Positions 9,392 through 18,317 of a stretch of 64,000 nt of DNA are shown piece by piece (position 1 is the stretch's first letter; each line of letters starts with the position of its first letter). The stretch is from Vibrio porteresiae DSM 19223 (GTDB taxonomy: Bacteria > Pseudomonadota > Gammaproteobacteria > Enterobacterales > Vibrionaceae). A program made the translations under genes and the position numbers. The stretch is taken from contig NZ_AP024895.1 of NCBI RefSeq assembly GCF_024347055.1, forward strand, positions 1,798,001 to 1,862,000. The letters run 5' to 3'. Under the pieces are notes generated by a model that saw nothing but the letters and a program-made list of their open reading frames with translations, ran no database searches and was not told the DNA's origin.

Positions 9392-11999
9392 TCCCTCTTA
9401 CTCACCTGACATCAAACGCAGTCGTGGTATTTCTCCCCTGTGGATTCTACCCATTATCACCATGCTGCTGGCTGGCTGGTTGGTGTTTAAAGCCGTCAAT
9501 GATGCAGGCGAACGTATTCAAATTCACTTTTCTAATGGTCAAGGTTTAGTCGCCGGACGTACGACAATCCGCTACCAAGGCCTCGAAGTGGGTATGATTC
9601 GAGACATAAAACTTTCTTCCGATTTAGAAAGTATTTACGTTGATGCTGAAATCTATCCAGAAGCCACCAAGCTTTTGTCCCCTGAAACGCAATTTTGGCT
9701 TGTTAAGCCGCAAGCGAGCTTGTCAGGCATTTCAGGATTGGATGCTTTAGTTTCAGGTAACTACATTGCCGTTCAGCCGGGCAATTTGGACAGTAACGAT
9801 CATCCAAAGGAGTATCACGCTCTCGATAATGCTCCCACTAATCAAGTGTCCCATAACGGTTTGTTATTAAGCCTAAAAGCAAAAGATTTGGGCGGATTAT
9901 CGGTAGGTTCTCAAATCATTTATCGCAAAATCCCCATTGGTGAAGTGCTTAGTTATCAACTCAATAAAGACAATCAATCGGTGTTGATTCAGGTATCCAT
10001 CAAAGATGAGTACCAACAAATCATTACCAAACAGAGCCGTTTTTGGAATGTCAGTGGCGTCTCAGCTGATGTGGGATTTGATGGCATGGATGTTCGCCTA
10101 GAAAATATGAGTGCTCTCATTGGCGGTGCTATTGCAGTGGATTCACCCGACGGCGGAGAACCGGTTGAACAAAATGCCCAATTTATATTATACAAAGATG
10201 TGAAGACTGCTGGTCGTGGTATCCCTATCACTATCCAACTGCCAGATAATAGCCAAATTAACCCTAAGGGTTCGCCAATCGTTTATCGCGGCATCGAAAT
10301 TGGCCAAGTAACCGATATCTCTTTTAGTAAAGATCGAAAGCAGCTCATCGCTGCAGCCTCGATTGAACCGGCATTTAGTGACATGCTTAATAGTGGCACT
10401 CATTTTGTGGTTGAAGAGCCAGAGTTGTCGCTAAATGGTATGCGTAACGTATCAAACTTGGTTAAAGGTAACTTTCTCTCTATCAAACCAGGCACTGGGG
10501 AGAGAAGTCGCCAATTCACTGCCCAACGGGCGCAGCTGACACCGGATGCAAAATCCATCAGCCTCACTTTAGAAGCGAGTGATTCCTACGGTTTAGAAGC
10601 CGGAAGTAAAGTGCTTTATCGTGGCATTCCTGTGGGTATGGTCTCTGCGGTGAGCTTGCAAGACGACCACGTGCTGTTTAATGTGAATATCGAAGAGCAA
10701 TATCGCGCTTTGATTCGTCACCACAACCGTTTTTACATCACCGGAACAGCAAAGGCTGCTTTGGATGAAAATGGCGTAAATCTTACTGTCCCACCAATGA
10801 AGTGGTTATTGGCTGGCTCGATCAGTTTTATCAGCGAAGGCAAAGAAGGTAACGAGGCGCACTATCCTCTTTATCCTAATCAGTCGTTAGCGGAACTAGC
10901 ACAATTTCATGAACAAGGTTCGCAAACCATCACGCTAACCTCACCAGCATTGCCTTCGGTGCAAATGGGAAGTCCACTGCTCTATCGCAATTTAAAAGTG
11001 GGCAGCATTACAAAATACGCTTTATCAACCGATGGCGTGACCATTGAAGCGAAAATTGACAATCAATATCAATATCTTATTACTCCGGACACGGTATTTT
11101 GGAACCATTCTGGCGTAAAGATTGATGCCTCATTGGCAGGTGTTTCCGTTCAAGCCGCTCCACTACAAAGTTTAATCAAAGGTGGGATCGCTTTTGATTC
11201 GATCAAAGGTGTAGAAAATAAAGTGGGTGAAAAATGGAAACTCTATGATAGCTACGAACAAGCCAGTCAGCATGGCAGTGCTATCACCTTAACCAGCTCA
11301 TCCAATCCGGGAGTAAAAGTGGGCACTCCTTTGGAATACCAAGGCGTGAAAGTGGGTGAAATCAAACGAATCACGCCTAATTTTAAACAAAACAGTGTCG
11401 CCTTTATTGCGGAACTGAACCCTCAATACTCAAGCCACATTGCTAAACAGGGCTCGGTATTCTGGCTGCAAAAAGCGCAAGTCAATCTCAACGGCATTGA
11501 TAATATCGACAAGCTCTTGCAGGCAAGCATTGCGGTAAAACCAGGTAAAGGCGAAGCGCTCACCCAATTCACTTTGCAAGATAAAGCAATGCAACCTAAC
11601 GGTGTTCAGTTTGTACTGCAAAGTCGCTCTCGCGGTTCTGTTACCCTGGGGACTCCTGTGCTTTATCGCGATATTGAAGTTGGCCACGTCACCGATGTGC
11701 GTTTAGGGGATTTATCCGATCGCGTGATTTCAACCATTGAAGTTAAACCAGAATACGCGTATCTAATCCGCAGTAATACTGTGTTTTGGAACGCATCAGG
11801 CGTTGATGTCTCGATTGGTTTAAGCGGAGCCAATATCAAATCAGGCACTATGGATAGCTTGCTGCGTGGCGGCATCAGTTTTGCCACTCCACCAGATCTG
11901 CCACTAAAACCCATCGCCACAGCAGAGAGCAGCTTTTTACTGCATCGTTCCGTCGAAAGCGATTGGCTCACTTGGCAAACACCGATCCCTAAGCCATAA
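9381..11999 (+). CDS. letB: MCE-family lipid-transport tunnel protein LetB (YebT)
   Basis: Periplasm-spanning protein whose stacked MCE rings form a lipid conduit. One N-terminal transmembrane helix (about residues 19-36, LWILPIITMLLAGWLVF) is followed by seven MCE repeats, each recognisable by a pattern like G-xx-I-x-YRG-xx-VG-x-V, for example TTIRYQGLEVGM, QIIYRKIPIGEV, PIVYRGIEIGQV, KVLYRGIPVGMV, PLLYRNLKVGSI, PLEYQGVKVGEI and PVLYRDIEVGHV. Seven repeats and 872 residues match E. coli LetB. Its start lies inside letA (11-nt overlap), indicating translational coupling. Confidence 0.96.
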   Translation: MNDNPSYSPDIKRSRGISPLWILPIITMLLAGWLVFKAVNDAGERIQIHFSNGQGLVAGRTTIRYQGLEVGMIRDIKLSSDLESIYVDAEIYPEATKLLSPETQFWLVKPQASLSGISGLDALVSGNYIAVQPGNLDSNDHPKEYHALDNAPTNQVSHNGLLLSLKAKDLGGLSVGSQIIYRKIPIGEVLSYQLNKDNQSVLIQVSIKDEYQQIITKQSRFWNVSGVSADVGFDGMDVRLENMSALIGGAIAVDSPDGGEPVEQNAQFILYKDVKTAGRGIPITIQLPDNSQINPKGSPIVYRGIEIGQVTDISFSKDRKQLIAAASIEPAFSDMLNSGTHFVVEEPELSLNGMRNVSNLVKGNFLSIKPGTGERSRQFTAQRAQLTPDAKSISLTLEASDSYGLEAGSKVLYRGIPVGMVSAVSLQDDHVLFNVNIEEQYRALIRHHNRFYITGTAKAALDENGVNLTVPPMKWLLAGSISFISEGKEGNEAHYPLYPNQSLAELAQFHEQGSQTITLTSPALPSVQMGSPLLYRNLKVGSITKYALSTDGVTIEAKIDNQYQYLITPDTVFWNHSGVKIDASLAGVSVQAAPLQSLIKGGIAFDSIKGVENKVGEKWKLYDSYEQASQHGSAITLTSSSNPGVKVGTPLEYQGVKVGEIKRITPNFKQNSVAFIAELNPQYSSHIAKQGSVFWLQKAQVNLNGIDNIDKLLQASIAVKPGKGEALTQFTLQDKAMQPNGVQFVLQSRSRGSVTLGTPVLYRDIEVGHVTDVRLGDLSDRVISTIEVKPEYAYLIRSNTVFWNASGVDVSIGLSGANIKSGTMDSLLRGGISFATPPDLPLKPIATAESSFLLHRSVESDWLTWQTPIPKP

Positions 12000-12035
12000 A
12001 GCATTAACTTCTGCTTTAATTAGGTTATTTCTCAC

Positions 12036-12063
12036 AAAACCACCGCTTGCGGTGGTTTTATTT
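12036..12063 (+). terminator. Terminator after letB
   Basis: Perfect 9-bp stem AAACCACCG/CGGTGGTTT with loop CTTG, followed by TTATTTTG. It separates letAB from rsmF, which therefore needs its own promoter. Confidence 0.85.
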
Positions 12064-12099
12064 TGCTTGGTTAGATCTGCCACCGAGCCTTGTTTTAGG

Positions 12100-12105
12100 T
12101 ATAAT
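12100..12105 (+). promoter_or_regulatory. Candidate -10 element for rsmF
   Basis: A perfect TATAAT lies after the letB terminator and 32 nt before the preferred rsmF start. No good -35 hexamer is seen at the right distance, so the element is tentative. If it is the real -10, the ATG at 12104 that overlaps it cannot be the start of the protein. Confidence 0.45.
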
Positions 12106-12136
12106 GCGCGCCAAGTTTAAAAATCGAGATACCGTT

Positions 12137-13561
12137 TTGCATTCCAATATCCAACTTCCAGATGCGTTTATCGCTGCCATGAAAAACTCCATGCCAGCTT
12201 CCCTTTCTATGGATGAGTTTATTGCTGCCTGTCAGCGACCTCTGCGCAAAAGCATTCGTGTTAATACGTTAAAAATCTCGGTGACGGATTTTGTAAAGCG
12301 TGCAGAAGAAAAAGGCTGGCAATTATCACCGGTTCCTTGGTGCGAAACCGGCTTTTGGATTGAAGCTGATGAATCTCAGGTGCCGCTGGGCAATACTGCA
12401 GAACACATGGCTGGTCTGTTTTATATTCAAGAAGCCAGCTCCATGATGCCACCCGCCGCCCTGTTTTTTAAACAAGACGATCATTTTGCTGCTGTACTCG
12501 ATACAGCCGCCGCCCCTGGTTCCAAAACCACCCAAATCGCAGCCTTAATGAATAACGAAGGTGTGCTCGTCGCTAACGAATTTTCTGCCAGTCGCGTTAA
12601 AGTGCTGCATGCCAATATCGAACGCTGTGGCGTACGTAATGCAGCGCTAACCAACTTTGATGGCCGAGTCTTTGGTGGCTGGTTACCAGAGCAATTTGAT
12701 GCGGTGTTGTTAGACGCCCCATGTTCTGGTGAAGGTACGATTCGTAAAGACCCTGATGCGATGAAAAACTGGAGCATCGAATCGATTCACTCCATTGCCC
12801 AGACACAAAAAGATCTGATTGAAAGTGCTTTCCAAGCGCTTAAGGTCGGAGGCGTGATGGTCTATTCAACTTGCACGCTCAGCGTGGAAGAAAACCAACA
12901 GGTTTGTCACCATCTTAAAACGTTATACGGTGACGCGGTCACGTTTGAATCTCTTGAAGGACTTTTTCCACAAGCAGACAAAACATTAACCGCAGAGGGT
13001 TTCCTACATATTTTCCCTCAAGTGTATGATTCAGAGGGATTCTTTGTAGCAAGAATTCGTAAGACAGCATCAGTTCCTACACCAGAGGTAAAGAAAAAGT
13101 TGGGTAAATTCCCATTCGAAAAAGCCTCAAAGAAAGTGGATCAAACCATTCGTGACCAACTGTTGGCAACTCTAGGTATTTCCCTGCCAGAAAGCGGTGT
13201 CATTTGGCTTAGAGATAACGACGTTTGGCTTTTCCCACAAGCGCTCGAACCGATGTTAGGTGAACTGCGTTTCTCACGTATGGGCATCAAAATCGCTGAA
13301 TCTCACAGACAAGGCTATCGTTGGCAGCACCAAGTGGCAACCTGCCTCGCAATGTGGAATGAAGATCACAGCGTCGCACTAAATACTGAGCAAGCTCGTG
13401 AATGGTTTATGGGACGTGATGTTCGACCAGAGCAAGCATCAGGAAAAGGTGAAGTGATCGTCTGCTACGGTAAGGATGTGATTGGGTTAGGGAAATGGGT
13501 CGGAGACCGAGTTAAGAATGGACTACCTAGAGAATTAGTCCGCGACAAAAACCTATTCTAG
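12137..13561 (+). CDS. rsmF: 16S rRNA m5C1407 methyltransferase RsmF
   Basis: SAM-dependent cytosine-C5 methyltransferase of 16S rRNA, NOL1/NOP2/Sun family. Key motifs: SAM site DTAAAPGSKTTQ, the motif IV cysteine in LDAPCSGEG and the catalytic motif VI cysteine in YSTCTLSVEENQ, followed by the C-terminal PUA-like region. I place the start at the TTG at 12137, giving MHSNIQLPDAF, which fits the family N-terminus and has GAG upstream. Longer in-frame starts at 12047 and 12104 run through the terminator or the -10 box. The letA-letB-rsmF gene order is the same as yebS-yebT-yebU in E. coli. Confidence 0.94.
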   Translation: MHSNIQLPDAFIAAMKNSMPASLSMDEFIAACQRPLRKSIRVNTLKISVTDFVKRAEEKGWQLSPVPWCETGFWIEADESQVPLGNTAEHMAGLFYIQEASSMMPPAALFFKQDDHFAAVLDTAAAPGSKTTQIAALMNNEGVLVANEFSASRVKVLHANIERCGVRNAALTNFDGRVFGGWLPEQFDAVLLDAPCSGEGTIRKDPDAMKNWSIESIHSIAQTQKDLIESAFQALKVGGVMVYSTCTLSVEENQQVCHHLKTLYGDAVTFESLEGLFPQADKTLTAEGFLHIFPQVYDSEGFFVARIRKTASVPTPEVKKKLGKFPFEKASKKVDQTIRDQLLATLGISLPESGVIWLRDNDVWLFPQALEPMLGELRFSRMGIKIAESHRQGYRWQHQVATCLAMWNEDHSVALNTEQAREWFMGRDVRPEQASGKGEVIVCYGKDVIGLGKWVGDRVKNGLPRELVRDKNLF

Positions 13562-13683
13562 CCACAAAACCATAAGCGATTTCGCCTGTGAGCGAAGTCG
13601 CTATTTCGACAGCCTGTACTAAACTTGAGTGTATGAAATAACGCTTCTTCGTATTAGCGCAGGCTCTTCGGAGCCATTCCCCT

Positions 13684-13718
13684 AGGCCCTTAACTTGTGA
13701 GGTTATGGGCCTTTTTTT
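13684..13718 (+). terminator. Terminator after rsmF
   Basis: Stem AGGCCC-T-TAAC with GTTA-T-GGGCCT (13684-13712) followed by seven T. A second, imperfect hairpin with AGCGATTTCGC/GCGAAGTCGCT arms lies upstream at 13574-13601 without a T run. Confidence 0.85.
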
Positions 13719-13736
13719 AGGCTTTAGATCAGAGGC

Positions 13737-14579
13737 TTAGTTAGCTTTCACTAAACGAATGCCATCCGCTTCAATAACAAGAAGACCTTGTTTGTAAAGA
13801 GAACCAATGGTCTTTTTGAATGTACCTTTACTGGTACGGAACTCTGCGAAGATTGCTTCAGGAGAGGACTTATCAGAGAGAGGAAGAAATCCCCCTTTCT
13901 TTTCTAAAACTTCAATAATTTTAGAGCTTAAATCGTCCATCTTAGCCGTACCGACTTTTTGCAGAGCTAAGTCGATTTTGCCATCTTCACGGATGCTCTT
14001 AATGTAGCCTTTCAGCTTTTTACCAATAAAGAGCTTACCAAATACGTCTGATGGGAAAATCATGCCCCAATGGCTGCCATTGATAATCGCTTTGAAACCC
14101 AATTCTGAACGCTCAGCAATGATCAAATCCACCTGTTGATTACGCTCGTAACGCGCAGGAGATTTATCCAACCACTTGTTAAATTTGGTGGTGCCGACGA
14201 TGCGTCCTGACGCTTTATCTGTGTAAACATAAACGAGAATTGTCTGACCTACCGTCAAACGACCACGTTGTTCACTAAATGGTATCAGCAGATCCTTGCC
14301 TTTGATTCCCCAACCGGCAAATGCACCTGTACTGTTAACGCCTTCGATTTTCATCAAACCCCACTCGCCTACTTGAGCAACAGGTTGTTCTGTTGTGGCA
14401 GCGATTTGGTTTTCTGAATCGAAATAGAGAAACACCTCTAACTGTTGGCCGACGTCAGTTCCTTCAGGAACGAAACGATTCGGTAATAAAGTGGTGCCAT
14501 ACTCTCCAGCATCTAAAAAGACGCCAAATTCAGCGATTTTAACTACTTCCAGGCGGTTAATTTGACCTACATTAATCAT
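13737..14579 (-). CDS. S1-domain RNA-binding protein, CvfB/YitL family
   Basis: Family members carry repeated S1-type OB folds plus a C-terminal winged helix and bind RNA; CvfB affects virulence gene expression in Staphylococcus. Here the first S1-like unit is at residues about 2-60 (FGVFLDAGEYGTTLLPNRF), further units follow to about 215, and a winged-helix end (KKTIGSLYKQGLLVIEADGI) closes the protein at 280 residues, the usual size. The ATG at 14579 is followed by VGQINRLEV, the common start. It is a single gene, divergent from the 14679 gene, and its biological role in this organism is unknown. Confidence 0.9.
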   Translation of the reverse strand: MINVGQINRLEVVKIAEFGVFLDAGEYGTTLLPNRFVPEGTDVGQQLEVFLYFDSENQIAATTEQPVAQVGEWGLMKIEGVNSTGAFAGWGIKGKDLLIPFSEQRGRLTVGQTILVYVYTDKASGRIVGTTKFNKWLDKSPARYERNQQVDLIIAERSELGFKAIINGSHWGMIFPSDVFGKLFIGKKLKGYIKSIREDGKIDLALQKVGTAKMDDLSSKIIEVLEKKGGFLPLSDKSSPEAIFAEFRTSKGTFKKTIGSLYKQGLLVIEADGIRLVKAN

Positions 14580-14678
14580 CTAAAACTGTCTCACATCAAA
14601 TTTGCAGAGATTATACGTTATCTCTGATATCCTTTCTCTAAAGAAAAGAGAAATTTATAAGTTTTTGGGGAGTTTTCT

Positions 14679-16052
14679 TTGATCACGGTAGATAAACATG
14701 ATGCAGTGACACTTAAAATGGCCACACAGGTGTCCGAGAGTAAAGAATTGGATCTCGATGTGTATCTGTTTGTTCCCGGGGAATTGGGTCTTGGCCCAGA
14801 TATTCTCTCCGAAGTGGAGTTTTACCTAAGCGCGATTCACCAAAAGCGCGCTTATTTCAGTGACCAGATGCACCTTCCGTTGGTGCACAGCCGCTTAGCG
14901 CAGCGTGGTGGATTATCCAGCACTCAATACCGTGTCAGTTTGAGTTTGTATGCATACCAATATGTTGTTGCGTTGGATAAAGCGGTGAATCATCTCAAAG
15001 GGACCACAGATACCGAACTCTCCGATGAAGTCGATACAGTGATTGAACTCTCTATCGATATTCTAAAACGCCTGCGCCGTACTATTCCCTACGAAGAGAG
15101 CCTCAAGCGCTACTACGCCAATATTGATAACTATCTTTCGTGGTACACCGAACAGAAGTTTCTCTCGATTGTCGCCGACTTACCCCGCGACCAAGATTAC
15201 ACCACCATCAAAGAGCGTTTAATTACGCTTGCGGAGAAAGAGCAAGCCCATCGAGCTCTGAATCATTACAACAGTGATAAAGCCGACAATGACATCACGC
15301 GTCTCAGTAACAAAATGCGCTTGTTACGCCGTTTGATTGAACACCCGATTGTGCTCAATGAACAAATTATCTCGCTCGGTAAAAACGTCCAACGTATGGT
15401 TAAAGGTGGTGCTACCGGTTTTATCATGATCTTCGTGACTATCTTAGCGGTCACAGCACGTGACTATCTTGGTGAAATCACCGCATCCTTTATTATTGCC
15501 ATGTCGGTACTCTATGCGATTCGTGAAATCTTTAAAGATGAGATGAGAGAATGGCTGTGGCGCTGGGTGCGTAAAGGAAAACCGAGATGGCGCCGCCACT
15601 ATTTTGATCCCAGCACAGGGAAACAAGTCGGTCAAAAATACGAATGGCTTGATTATGCCAAGCTTGCTGAGCTACCCGATACCATTCAAGCGATTCGTAA
15701 AAAGCGCATCGTGCAACGGGAAGAGCAAATTTTGCATTATCACTCCAAAGTAAAAATGAGTACTTCGCGCTTTTTGAGTGGTTATGAACAGACAAAAGAA
15801 ACCATGCTCTTTGACTTACGTGACATCACCCGATTGATGGACAAAGGCTCAAATAAGATTTACGTACTCAATAAAGGACAAGTTAGTCGTGAGCGCGTTG
15901 AAAAGCGCCACCTCATTAATTTCATCGTAAAAGAGAGTGACCATATCTCGCCACCGCGCTTTTATCGGTGGAAAGTGGTTCTCAACCGCAGCAAAATCGT
16001 TGATATCGAGGCTATTCCATTACCCGACAACTTGAATCCTATTGATAGTTAA
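14679..16052 (+). CDS. Unknown two-helix membrane protein, 457 aa
   Basis: I do not recognise a characterised family. The start is the TTG at 14679, preceded by GGGGAG at a suitable distance. The first 230 residues are soluble-looking, with beta character up to about 60 and then long helices rich in charged residues; two hydrophobic stretches near residues 243-262 (GFIMIFVTILAVTA) and 266-285 (ITASFIIAMSVLYAI) make a transmembrane hairpin; a basic segment (WLWRWVRKGKPRWRRHYFD) follows, then a second soluble region to the end. Both large domains would lie on the same side of the inner membrane. It is a single gene ended by a strong terminator. Confidence 0.85.
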   Translation: MITVDKHDAVTLKMATQVSESKELDLDVYLFVPGELGLGPDILSEVEFYLSAIHQKRAYFSDQMHLPLVHSRLAQRGGLSSTQYRVSLSLYAYQYVVALDKAVNHLKGTTDTELSDEVDTVIELSIDILKRLRRTIPYEESLKRYYANIDNYLSWYTEQKFLSIVADLPRDQDYTTIKERLITLAEKEQAHRALNHYNSDKADNDITRLSNKMRLLRRLIEHPIVLNEQIISLGKNVQRMVKGGATGFIMIFVTILAVTARDYLGEITASFIIAMSVLYAIREIFKDEMREWLWRWVRKGKPRWRRHYFDPSTGKQVGQKYEWLDYAKLAELPDTIQAIRKKRIVQREEQILHYHSKVKMSTSRFLSGYEQTKETMLFDLRDITRLMDKGSNKIYVLNKGQVSRERVEKRHLINFIVKESDHISPPRFYRWKVVLNRSKIVDIEAIPLPDNLNPIDS

Positions 16053-16087
16053 CGAGAAATTGTTTACAGCGCAACTCAACATCGTTA

Positions 16088-16122
16088 ATAAAAAAACCAG
16101 AGGCTCGCCTCTGGTTTTTTTA
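16088..16122. terminator. Bidirectional terminator between convergent genes
   Basis: Perfect stem AAAAAACCAGAGGC/GCCTCTGGTTTTTT with a 2-nt centre, T run on the plus strand and T run on the minus strand, placed between the stops at 16052 and 16145. Confidence 0.93.
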
Positions 16123-16144
16123 TTAATTCATTAACAATCGGTCG

Positions 16145-17029
16145 CTAAAAATTAAACAGACATGTCGTCGGTTGATTTTCTAACAAGTACGCCTGAAGCT
16201 TTGGATACTGATCCAGTGCAGTGGTCACAATCACCAAAGGTTTATTCGCTTGTTCAGCCGCTTTAGCTGCCATTTCAAACAGCAAGGTTACCGCTTCACT
16301 TTCTGGATTGTATAAGTGCTCTAGCTCAGGATTTTGTTTATCAATCCCCAAAGTACATTGAGTCAAGAGATCCCAGTCAATCACGACACCGTCAAAATAT
16401 TTTAACAGGCGATCGGCCAGAAGAGCTGCCGATGGAACGCTACAGGTATAGGACACTTTCAAACCGTTTAAGCCGCGTGGTAGTCCTTGCTCTGCAAGAC
16501 GGTCAATGATGGTTGCCGCATCACTTAGAGTACGCACAAATGGCACCACGATTTCAATATCGTGACCTTTCTCACGAAGTGTTTTGATCACTTTACACTC
16601 AAGAGCAAATCCCGCTGCATAAGCATTCGATGCGTAGCGAGCCACCCCACGTAAACCAATCGCTGGATTCACTTCACTTTTTTCTACGCTTCCACCAATT
16701 AATGCCTGAAAGTCATGGCTATCAGCATTGCTCAAAGAGACTCGGATTGTCTGTTGTCCAGAAATGGCTTGCTCGATTTGCGTCACAAGAGTGTTAACAA
16801 AATGCGCTTCAATGGATTGTCCAGCCAATAAAGCGGCCAGAGAGCTTTGTTCCAACTCAGTTAAGCCATCGGTTGAACCGGCTAAAGCGGGATGGTAGAA
16901 CACACTCTCTGCAATCAGCTCGGACAGAGAGACAAACAGATATGGGCTGTTACCAGGTTGTTGATTGCCTGATAAGCTGTTTCCCAGAACCAATTGTTCG
17001 TGGATCATGCTTGGATGTTCAAAACTCAT
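16145..17029 (-). CDS. Stand-alone, degenerate PEP-synthase-like TIM barrel domain
   Basis: Resembles only the C-terminal PEP-binding barrel of PEP synthase/PTS enzyme I. The motif NPAIGLRGVARY (family: NPMLGFRGASRY) supplies the phosphate-binding arginine, and IEIVVPFVRTLSDA and GLKVSYTCSVPSAALLAD align with the family strands. Other key positions are changed: the Mg-binding Glu before VPS is absent (SYTCSVPS), the SIGSNDLTQ loop reads VIDWDLLTQ, and the C-terminal catalytic-Cys loop is missing (LVIVTTALD). The nucleotide-binding and swivelling phospho-His domains are lacking. I therefore infer no PEP synthase activity. The start at 17029 is chosen for its GGAG; a start at 17104 would add an unlikely hydrophobic extension. 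Confidence 0.75.
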   Translation of the reverse strand: MSFEHPSMIHEQLVLGNSLSGNQQPGNSPYLFVSLSELIAESVFYHPALAGSTDGLTELEQSSLAALLAGQSIEAHFVNTLVTQIEQAISGQQTIRVSLSNADSHDFQALIGGSVEKSEVNPAIGLRGVARYASNAYAAGFALECKVIKTLREKGHDIEIVVPFVRTLSDAATIIDRLAEQGLPRGLNGLKVSYTCSVPSAALLADRLLKYFDGVVIDWDLLTQCTLGIDKQNPELEHLYNPESEAVTLLFEMAAKAAEQANKPLVIVTTALDQYPKLQAYLLENQPTTCLFNF

Positions 17030-17149
17030 TACTGCTCCATTTATCGTTATGATGATATGAATGAAAATACCTATACCGCGCGCGAAACACAAGCACAAAA
17101 TCAATATTTATTGACTTATACTGCATAAGTTTTCACTTTTACACTCTAT

Positions 17150-17167
17150 GTACTAGTCAATTACACA
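17150..17167 (+). promoter_or_regulatory. Possible TrpR operator upstream of the DAHP synthase
   Basis: GTACTAGTCAATTACACA has a perfect left half-site of the TrpR operator (GTACTAGT) and a weak right half. It lies 68 nt before the start of an AroH-type (tryptophan-class) DAHP synthase, the known TrpR target in E. coli. Identity is partial, so this is a hint only. Confidence 0.35.
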
Positions 17168-17234
17168 CAACAGTTTATTCCTTGCACTAAATTCGTTATC
17201 TTAAGCGCTTCGTAATAAATGGACAGGCACCCCC

Positions 17235-18314
17235 ATGCCACTGAAAACAGATGAATTAAGAACCCGATCACTGGGTCCTATGCCAACACCGGCACAGCTA
17301 AGTGATACCTACCCTATTTCCGACGACGTCGCGCAACGGATTGCCAAATCGCGCCAAGAGATCGAACGCATTCTTACTGGACAAGATGACCGCCTACTGG
17401 TGATCGTCGGACCATGCTCTATTCACGATACTGATGCAGCGATTGATTACGGACGTCGTTTAAGTGAACTACAAACTCACTATAGCGAAGAACTCTTCGT
17501 GGTAATGAGAACCTACTTTGAAAAACCGCGTACTGTGATTGGTTGGAAAGGATTGATCACAGACCCTAATCTCGACGGTTCTTACGCGTTAGAGCAAGGC
17601 TTAAACATGGCTCGTCATTTACTGCTTAAAGTCAATGAAATGGGTTTAGCAACGGCCACTGAATTTTTGGACATGATCACTGGTCAATACATTGCCGATT
17701 TAATCAGCTGGGGCGCAATTGGCGCGCGTACAACCGAGTCACAAATTCACCGTGAAATGGCGTCTGCGCTCTCTTGCCCTGTGGGATTTAAAAACGGCAC
17801 CAACGGTAACGTTAAGATTGCTGTGGATGCCATTCGTGCTGGGCGTGCGTCACACTATTTCTACTCTCCAGATAAACATGGCCAAATGACCGTTTATCAA
17901 ACCAGTGGGAACCCGTATGGCCATGTTATCCTGCGTGGGGGCGATACAGGACCAAACTATTTCGCTGAAGATGTTGCACAAGCATGTCAGCGTTTAGCCG
18001 AATTTGACTTACCACAGAAGCTGATTGTCGACTTTAGTCATGCAAACTGTGAGAAAAAACATCGTAAACAATTGGATGTTGCAGCAAATATCTGTGAACA
18101 AATTCGCTCAGGTAGTGATAAAATTGCTGGCGTGATGGCGGAAAGCTTTATTGTTGAAGGTAATCAGTCCATGGACGATTTACAAAATCTAACCTATGGT
18201 CAATCCATTACCGACCCTTGTTTGGGTTGGGACGATACCGCAGACATGCTTGCGATGCTAGCAGAAGCAATAAAAGCCCGTCGCACTCGTAACTCACTAA
18301 CAGGACAAAATTGA
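17235..18314 (+). CDS. aroH: 3-deoxy-7-phosphoheptulonate (DAHP) synthase, AroH type
   Basis: Condenses PEP and erythrose-4-phosphate in the first step of the shikimate pathway. 359 residues, class I alpha. Conserved blocks: LLVIVGPCSIHD, RTYFEKPRT (substrate lysine and arginine), IGARTTESQIHREMASALS, FKNGTNG and VDFSHANCEKKHR with the metal-binding His and Cys. The N-terminus (LKTDELRTRSLGPMPTPAQL) and blocks such as TATEFLDMITGQYIADLIS and GVMAESFIVEG are much closer to E. coli AroH (Trp-sensitive) than to AroF or AroG, so tryptophan feedback is the likely but unproven regulation. GGACAGG precedes the start. YajQ follows after only 3 nt. Confidence 0.93.
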   Translation: MPLKTDELRTRSLGPMPTPAQLSDTYPISDDVAQRIAKSRQEIERILTGQDDRLLVIVGPCSIHDTDAAIDYGRRLSELQTHYSEELFVVMRTYFEKPRTVIGWKGLITDPNLDGSYALEQGLNMARHLLLKVNEMGLATATEFLDMITGQYIADLISWGAIGARTTESQIHREMASALSCPVGFKNGTNGNVKIAVDAIRAGRASHYFYSPDKHGQMTVYQTSGNPYGHVILRGGDTGPNYFAEDVAQACQRLAEFDLPQKLIVDFSHANCEKKHRKQLDVAANICEQIRSGSDKIAGVMAESFIVEGNQSMDDLQNLTYGQSITDPCLGWDDTADMLAMLAEAIKARRTRNSLTGQN

Positions 18315-18317
18315 TTT

